Under the pieces are notes generated by a model. It had not been told where the DNA came from and did not search any database. It saw only the letters and a program-made list of their open reading frames with translations. Shown here one piece after another: positions 58,045 to 64,000 of a stretch of DNA of 64,000 nucleotides; within the stretch, counting starts at the first letter, position 1; the number at the start of each line of letters is the position of its first letter. The stretch comes from Anastrepha obliqua (Eukaryota > Arthropoda > Insecta > Diptera > Tephritidae), in the NCBI RefSeq assembly GCF_027943255.1, contig NC_072893.1, forward strand, positions 126,789,784 through 126,853,783. Reading direction: 5' to 3'. The position numbers and the translations under genes are program-made.

Positions 58045-58865
58045 ATAATGCGCCCAAAAGTAGGCAAACAGTATAGCTATTAGAATTAAGGTAAATAAAA
58101 GTAAAAGCAAAATTAAACAGGTGTATGAAAGAATATAAATCACAGAAAAACTTACCGATGTAGCCGAAGCTATACAACAATAAATTTGTTGGTAATTAAA
58201 TATAGAAAAATTTAAAAAAATATGCACTTATTTGAGACGAAAAAATATTAATTTTTAAGACCATGTTTAGAAAACACAAACTGGAAAAAATTATCACAAA
58301 CATTTGTAAGGCGCCTAAATGTATGCAAACAATATAGATTTAAATTTTAAAGATATAAAAGTAAAAAAAAGATTAAAAAAAATATTAGGCATGATTAAAA
58401 GTTAATGAAAGAATATAAATCACAGAAAACATTACCGAAACAACCGAAGGTATGCAACAATAAATTTTTGAAACGAAAAAGAATTTATTTGTAGGATATG
58501 TTAACAAAATGAATCTAGAAAAAATCACAAATGCGCCTATAAGTATGCCAGAAATATAGTATTGAGAAATGAAAAAAAGTAGTAAATTAAATATAGAAAA
58601 ACTCGAAAACTTTAACTAACTGTGATGGTCATATTTATAAGTATTCTCGCAGCGCTAAAAAGTATGCAAAGAAAATACTTAGTTACTGAAATCTACTGTA
58701 AAATAAATTTTGTTTAGTCAACAAAATTTGCAGGCCTCTCAAATTCAGCTATGACTAAATTGACAGTAAAAGCAGGCAAAACAAGAGATAAATTTGGTAA
58801 TGGCATATAATTGACGTACGTATTGCAGAGGAAACTAGCAGGAATGCCTAAAAGTATACACAAAA
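58045..58865. repeat. GCGCCTAAAAGTATGC boxes, second cluster
   Basis: Boxes occur at 58049 (GCGCCCAAAAGTAGGCAAAC), 58311 (GCGCCTAAATGTATGCAAAC), 58533 (GCGCCTATAAGTATGCCAG), 58652 (GCGCTAAAAAGTATGCAAAG) and 58844 (TGCCTAAAAGTATACAC). Spacing is about 120-260 bp. Units also share AGAATATAAATCACAGAAAA (58129, 58412) and AACAATAAATTTTTTGG-like pieces. Confidence 0.75.
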
Positions 58866-59892
58866 ATAAAACACAACACACAAATTATACGGACCTAAAG
58901 CAGTTACTAACGGTGAGGCAAAGTAGGTAAGAAAAGCGGCACTAAAGTCTGGCTTGGCTTTATAAAATGCTGCGTACGTTTTTGTATTTTGTACTTTTAT
59001 AATTTTTTGGTATATTTGGCTTACATACCTATTTATTCAAACGTTTTTTGTATAGTTTTTTGATTTTTTAATTTCGTAGTATATAATTTTTCAAGTATGT
59101 ACATAATTTTTGATTAGGTTTTCTCGAAATTTGTTTTTAATTATTTTTTTTAAATTTATTTTTGTTTGTTTTTAAATATTGTTTTAATTCAATTTAATTT
59201 TTTTGATATTTGTATTTTATTTAATATCTTTTTATTTTTATTTTAAATATAATTTGATTTTAATTTTAGTTTCATTTTGCTTAAATTTGTTTAAATTAAT
59301 TTTTTGGAATTTGTAATACTACCATCTTCTTTATTCTTTTTTTGAATTTAATTTGATTCAATTTTTTAAGTGCCATTTTGCTTAAATTTGTTTAATTTAA
59401 TTATTTAAATTAATTTTTTTTTCATTCAGCTTTGTTTCACTTCAAATATTTAGTTGTATTTTTTTATTTACTTTTTCCAACTGTAATTTTAGATAATTTA
59501 AAATTTTGGATATTTTTTTTCTTTTTATATTTAATTAATTTTTATTTGCTTAATTTATTTTTTAAATTCTTGTTTTTTTAACACTGTTTTGTTTAAAATG
59601 ATTTCTTATACTTTACTTAATTCTTTACTTTGAAATTTGTATGTCATTACTTAATTTTTTTTGTTAATTTGTTTTTATTGTTGTTTAATTTGTTTTTATT
59701 TTTGAGTATAATTAAACAAAAAAGTGTGTGTTCCTTGAATTTTATTTTACTTAAAACCTTTATTTGTATTTTATTAAAATTTCTATTTTTAATTACCATT
59801 TTGTTTAATTTAACTTAATTTTTTTTAATTTATTCTTTTTATTAACTTGATTTCATTTAATTCAATATTTTTTAAATTGTTCTTCTTTTAAC
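58866..59892. repeat. T-rich low-complexity tract before mariner 2
   Basis: From about 59030 it is almost pure TTTAATT/TTTTATTT on the plus strand, similar in character to 34430-34890. Confidence 0.75.
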
Positions 59893-59894
59893 TA

Positions 59895-61126
59895 GGTGCG
59901 CAACTAAGTTCCCGCTGTTTGTCAATAGATGCCGCCAGCGGTGTGCGCTAGTCGATTCTAAAACAACCTAAACATCATACACTGAGCTTAAACATATGGT
60001 AAACAAACTGCTTCGGCACATTAGTGATTTTGTTTTGGTATCATATACTTTTGGTTTTGTGAGAATGTCTTATTTTGTGCCGAATAATCGTCGTTTGCGG
60101 GAAGTGTTGATTTTCCTCTTTCATTCGAAAAAAAATGGCGGCTGAAGCGCATCGAGAACTACAAAAAGTTTATGAAGATGCAGCTTTAAGTGAAACAACG
60201 CGCCGAGATTGGTTCTGTCGCTTCAAAAATGGTGATTTTAATGCACCTTCGAAGACGCTGCATTGGAGGCATTGCTCAATAAGGCTCCGCATCAAACGCA
60301 AGATGAGCTTGCTTCAGTATAGGAGCTACCCGCCAATCCATTTCCAAGCGTTTGCATGCTTTGAGAATGATTTAGAAATAGGGGACTTGGGTTTCTTATG
60401 AGTTGAAACCAAGGGATGTTGAACGTCACTTTTTTCGTCTGTGAACAACTGCTCCAGCGGCAAAAAGGAGCAAAAAAGGAAGGGTTTTCTTCATCGCATC
60501 GTGATGGGTGATGAAAAATAGATTCATTACAGCAATCCAAAGAAAAGAAAGTAGAAAGTCATGGGGGCTGCCCGGTCATGCTTCTACGTCGTCGCCTCGG
60601 CCGAATATTCACGCTGCGAAGGTTATGTATCTGGTGGGACCAAGTTGGTGTTATTTATTATGAACTGTTAAAACCAAGTGAAACCATCACATCGACTTCA
60701 ATTGATGCGATTGGGCCAAGCACTGCGCGAGAAGCGGCCACAATACGCGAAGAGGCATGAAAAAGTGATTCTACAGCATGTCAACGCTCGGCTTCACGTT
60801 GCCAAACCCGTTAAAATCTACCTGGAAACACTAAAATGGGAAATCCTATCCCACCCGCCATATTCTTCAGATATTGCGTCATCCGATTATCACCTGTTCC
60901 GATCGACGGCACATGGTCTAGCTGACAGTTCCATTCATATAAAGACATCAAAAAATGGCTTGATCCGGGATAGCCTCAAAAGATGAACAGTTTTACTGCG
61001 ACGGTATACGAGATCTGCCAGAAAGATGGGAAAAAGTAGTAGCCAGTGATGGGCAATACTTTCTATGATTCACCTGTAATAAAGTTGTATTTTCATCAAA
61101 AACCAGCGAGAACTTAGTTGCGCACC
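59895..61126 (+). mobile_element. Second mariner (1232 bp), heavily mutated
   Basis: The left end GGTGCGCAACTAAGTTCCCG and the complement of the right end GGTGCGCAACTAAGTTCTCG match. TA flanks both (59893-59894, 61127-61128). It differs from the 14.3-kb mariner in both termini and protein. Confidence 0.93.
60064..61065 (+). pseudogene. mariner transposase (mauritiana-like), dead
   Basis: The ATG at 60064 opens MSYFVPNNRRLREVLIFLFH. The frame shifts in an A run near 60130 and goes on as AAEAHRELQKVYEDAALSET and WFCRFKNGDFN. Later pieces are MGDEK-stop-IHYSNPK (Trp codon now TAG), LCIWWDQVGVIYYELLKPSE, LQHVNARLHVAKPVKIYLET, HPPYSSDIASSDYHLFRS and LPERWEKVVASDGQYF. The second catalytic Asp of HDNARPH is Val; the third is kept, with 34 residues between the two positions. 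The WWDQ.GVIYYELLK and PERWEK.VASDG patterns resemble Mos1-type mariners. Several frame shifts and stops. Confidence 0.9.
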
Positions 61127-61469
61127 TAATCTATATATATAAAAATGAAATGATGTTCGTTCGTCCGCATTTTTTTCGGCCGATACGAGGCCAATTTTAT
61201 TCGTTCTTTTTTCATATTATAGGGATCCACTAGGGGAAGGTTTTTAGCAAAAAAAAATTTCTTTTAAATATTTTCTTCATATAAAAAAAAGAAAAAATCA
61301 AAATATTGTCCAAAACAAAACTTGCTCGATTCTTAGATTAAAGTAAGTTTCGAATCGACATTCATTGTATGTGTAATTTTATGTTTACAACTTTTTTTGA
61401 ATTTTTTGTATTTGTATTGTGATACAGAAATGTATTGTATACAGAAATTTCAAATGATTCGAATGAAAA

Positions 61470-61895
61470 TTTTTTTTTTTTTTTTATTTCTTCCATAAAA
61501 TATTACACCTGTCGTTAGACAATAAGTAATTTGATTTACAAAAAGATGGAATGAGAGTGATATTGAAGGGACAATGCCCCCAAGCTCATTTAGAAGAAAT
61601 ATATACATATTATTTAAAAACAAGTGGTTAACAAACAATGATATATACGATTAGTTGACAATTGATTACAAGGATTTTGCAAGATCTGTTGGTGTTTGAC
61701 GGTTAAGCCGACTTTGGATAGATTTTTCTTTATTTGGTAGTCTTCTCATCATAGGATTTGTATGCCTTAATAGTCTATTTATGTGTCTTCTGCTAGCGCT
61801 TTGCATTGTTTCATCAATAGTATCGATGTCAAGGTCGCGATGAATATCTGCGTTAGGTATGTATCAAGGTGCATTAGTTAAGGTCCTAAGTATTT
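61470..61895 (-). mobile_element. Jockey-type LINE 3' fragment nested in Helitron copy 2
   Basis: Same fragment and same ATGAAAA flanks (61463-61469, 61896-61902) as in copy 1. The nested insertion therefore occurred before the two Helitrons separated. Confidence 0.88.
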
Positions 61896-62340
61896 ATGAA
61901 AATAATGTTTCAATTCAATTGAGCAATGCTTTCTTTGACCAATTCTATATGGAAATGAATGCGTTTGCAAACGATGTTTTCGGCTATGAACAAATGTTGG
62001 AATCGAATGGAAAAGGAAAGAAACGCGAAATGATAAAAAAAATTCTTGGAAAATTTAAAATGAATGTGCTTCATTGGAAAAATTCAAAGGTAATAAGAAC
62101 ATACACAAGATAAAGTTAGAATTCGAATTTTTAGATTTATTTTGTTTATTTCTCATTTTTTCAGAAGTACACCACACAACAACTCATTCCAACTCTGATT
62201 TTGAAATCCTGTTGGAATTGGTGATCGATAATTTTGTTCTTATAATGGTCAATGGAAATTTGCGTGTATCAGACCCTGCATATTATTTACCATATCAACT
62301 TTTTATGGAACATATGGACCAAATGAAGACAAAAAAATAA
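61859..62340 (+). CDS. Unknown open region inside Helitron copy 2
   Basis: Counterpart of 37238-37719. The first frame is identical in sequence of residues; the second differs at three positions (Ala to Val, Ile to Met, Asn to Lys). No recognised family. Confidence 0.35.
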
Positions 62341-62360
62341 TTTAGTTTTGTTTTGATTTT

Positions 62361-63160
62361 TTGCAACATTTTGGTTTTCAGTTAATACAATAAAAACAGT
62401 ACTGTTTTTTCGTGAACACAAAATTCTAAATTTATTACGTTGTTTGTTTAGAATTTTTTTAGAAAAAAAGTAAATTTTTTGGTTTTGAGGAAATTTGTTT
62501 ATTGTTGCTATTTGTGAAAGCGTAGATATTTGTAAGTATTTGACTATAATCCTAAAAGTTAATGGAATACCACTATGACACATAGAAAACATTTTTTCAA
62601 AGGGGTGTTTTTCGAAAATTATAAAAAAAATTGTTTTCAAAAATTTTGAAGAAATAAAGTAAAATAAAAAAATTTCGAAATCATGAAATTTTTTTAAAAC
62701 CAAATTTTCCTCAAAAAGATAAAAGAAATTTCTTCGAAGAGGTGTTTTTCTAAAATTACAAAAAAAAAAATTTCAAAAATTTTTAACAAATAAAATAAAA
62801 CTTTTTCAAGGGTATGAAATTTTTTCAAAACAAAATTTTCTGAAAACCAAACAAAATTAAAAAAAATGGTGTTTTCAAAGCATTTCATATTCCACTATTA
62901 ATAGAGAATACATTTTTTCGAGGGGGTGTTTTTCAAAGCGGAAAAAAATATTTTTTAGCAAATCAATTTAAACTTTTACAAAAGTATGAAATTTTTTCAA
63001 GAGCAAAATTTTCTCAGAAACGTTAAATTAAAAAAAAATAGTTTTTTCAAAATATTTAATTTTCAGCAATTAACTGAGAAGAAATTTGTTAGAGCGAAGT
63101 GTTTTTCAAAACTTCAAAAAACACTTTTTAACCAAAAAAAATAAACCTTTTTTCAAAAAC
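62361..63160. repeat. A/T-rich internal tandem repeats of Helitron copy 2
   Basis: Counterpart of 37740-38550, with short length differences in A runs and loss of AAATAAA units. Confidence 0.6.
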
Positions 63161-63167
63161 AACAGGA

Positions 63168-63923
63168 ATGATAACATTGCCTAACAATTTCTGCACTTTT
63201 GCACAGTCTAAAGAGGCATTGATACAGAGTGTATTTCCAAACATAGTTCAACATTACAAAAACCATGATTGACTCAGCGAAAGAGCAATTTTAGCTGGGG
63301 AAAATAAGGACGTCAATGATATAAATTCAGCTATTTTAGATCAAATACCTGGTGACATAGTTGCGTATAAGTCAATGGACACTATTACTGATCAAGATGA
63401 GGTCGTAAATTATCCAACTGAATTCTTAAACTCACTCGATTTGCCAGGCTTACCACCTCATAATTTACGATTAAAAATTGGAGCACCGATTATTATGCTG
63501 CACAATAGTAATGTGCCCCGACTTTGCAACGGTACCAGACTCGCTGTGAAGAAGCTAATGGGTAACGTTATGGAAGCAACAATTTTGAAAGGGAAGTACA
63601 AAGGAGAAGACATTTTGATACCCTGAATTCCACTGATTCCGGCGGATTTACCATTCGATTTCAAACGTTTGCAGTTCCCTATTCGCCTTGCCTTCGCTAT
63701 GAGAATTAATAAGGCGCAAGGACAGTCTCTACAAATGTGCGGTATTAATTTAGAATACCCAATTTTTTTTCATGGACAATTGTATGTAGCTTGCTCACGA
63801 GTTGGCAAACCATCGTCATTATTCACGCGAAAGATGAAAAAACCAAAAACGTTGTCTACCAAAAAGTGTTACAATAAAGTTCGAATGAAATTGTATCAAA
63901 GAATTTGCTTTATTTCGTATTAA
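63168..63923 (+). pseudogene. Helitron Pif1-like helicase C-terminal part, copy 2, same two stops
   Basis: Same frame, same two TGA codons and same motifs as 38559-39314. Visible residue differences include Lys to Glu in GINLEYPIF, Ser to Phe in FFHGQL and Val to Ile near the end. Confidence 0.93.
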
Positions 63924-64000
63924 TTTTATTCTCTTTCAGCAAATCATTGAATTTATCGTCTAGCGAAGCGGGCGAGGGTACGCTAGTATAGTATATTTAA

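Larger units (their letters stand above)
61130..63986 (+). mobile_element. Helitron copy 2, defective (2857 bp)
   Basis: Same termini (TCTATATATATAAAAATG ... GGTACGCTAG), flanked by A and T. Same internal order as copy 1. The terminal hairpin is weakened by an ACC to AGC change. It has extra bases near 61375-61460 and small indels in the A/T repeats. It starts one base after the TA duplication of mariner 2. Confidence 0.93.

Overview
This window is animal nuclear DNA: AT-rich, with spliced genes, tRNA-derived SINEs, mariner elements, Helitrons and non-LTR retrotransposons. A dipteran is most likely, and a tephritid-type fruit fly is my best guess. The only host gene I can establish is an orthologue of Drosophila Rapgap1 (Rap1 GTPase-activating protein) on the minus strand. 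The species guess rests on repeat style and is an inference.

Layout. 1-1130: two decayed 3' ends of RNase H-type non-LTR retrotransposons. 4294-6642 (minus): seven consecutive Rapgap1 exons covering the Rap-GAP catalytic domain, every junction GT-AG and in phase. Everything above 6642 is upstream of those exons, so much of it may be a very long Rapgap1 intron; I recognise no other host exon. 2.8-21.2 kb is filled with arrays of a short motif, ACTGGTATAA or ACTGGTCGAA, interrupted by a mariner (14269-15518), a long-TIR DNA element with an XPG/FEN1-like nuclease gene (15780-18641) and a 479-bp deleted Tc1/mariner-type element (20366-20844). 22.3-23.3 kb and 51.2-52.2 kb carry a GGTGGCAAC motif in opposite orientations. 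25.9-28.3 kb is an AT-rich tandem array split by a Jockey-type LINE with a 14-bp target duplication. 35.4-36.1 kb is a transposase relic abutting a SINE. 36551-39377 and 61130-63986 are two near-identical defective Helitrons. 43929-44378 is a foldback element and 44520-44850 a full SINE. 54.4-58.9 kb carries a third motif family (GCGCCTAAAAGTATGC). 59895-61126 is a second, dead mariner that touches the second Helitron.

How it fits together. One signalling gene sits next to a large accessory landscape. Transposon defects give a partial history: both Helitrons share two stop codons and one nested LINE, so an already defective copy was mobilised in trans. The array zones are as notable as the transposons, because each zone repeats one short core in otherwise unconserved AT-rich sequence. 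In the first zone the cores are stacked at exact 10-bp steps. The best candidates for something undescribed are the nuclease-bearing element with 455-bp inverted repeats and the 10-bp-phased ACTGGT arrays.
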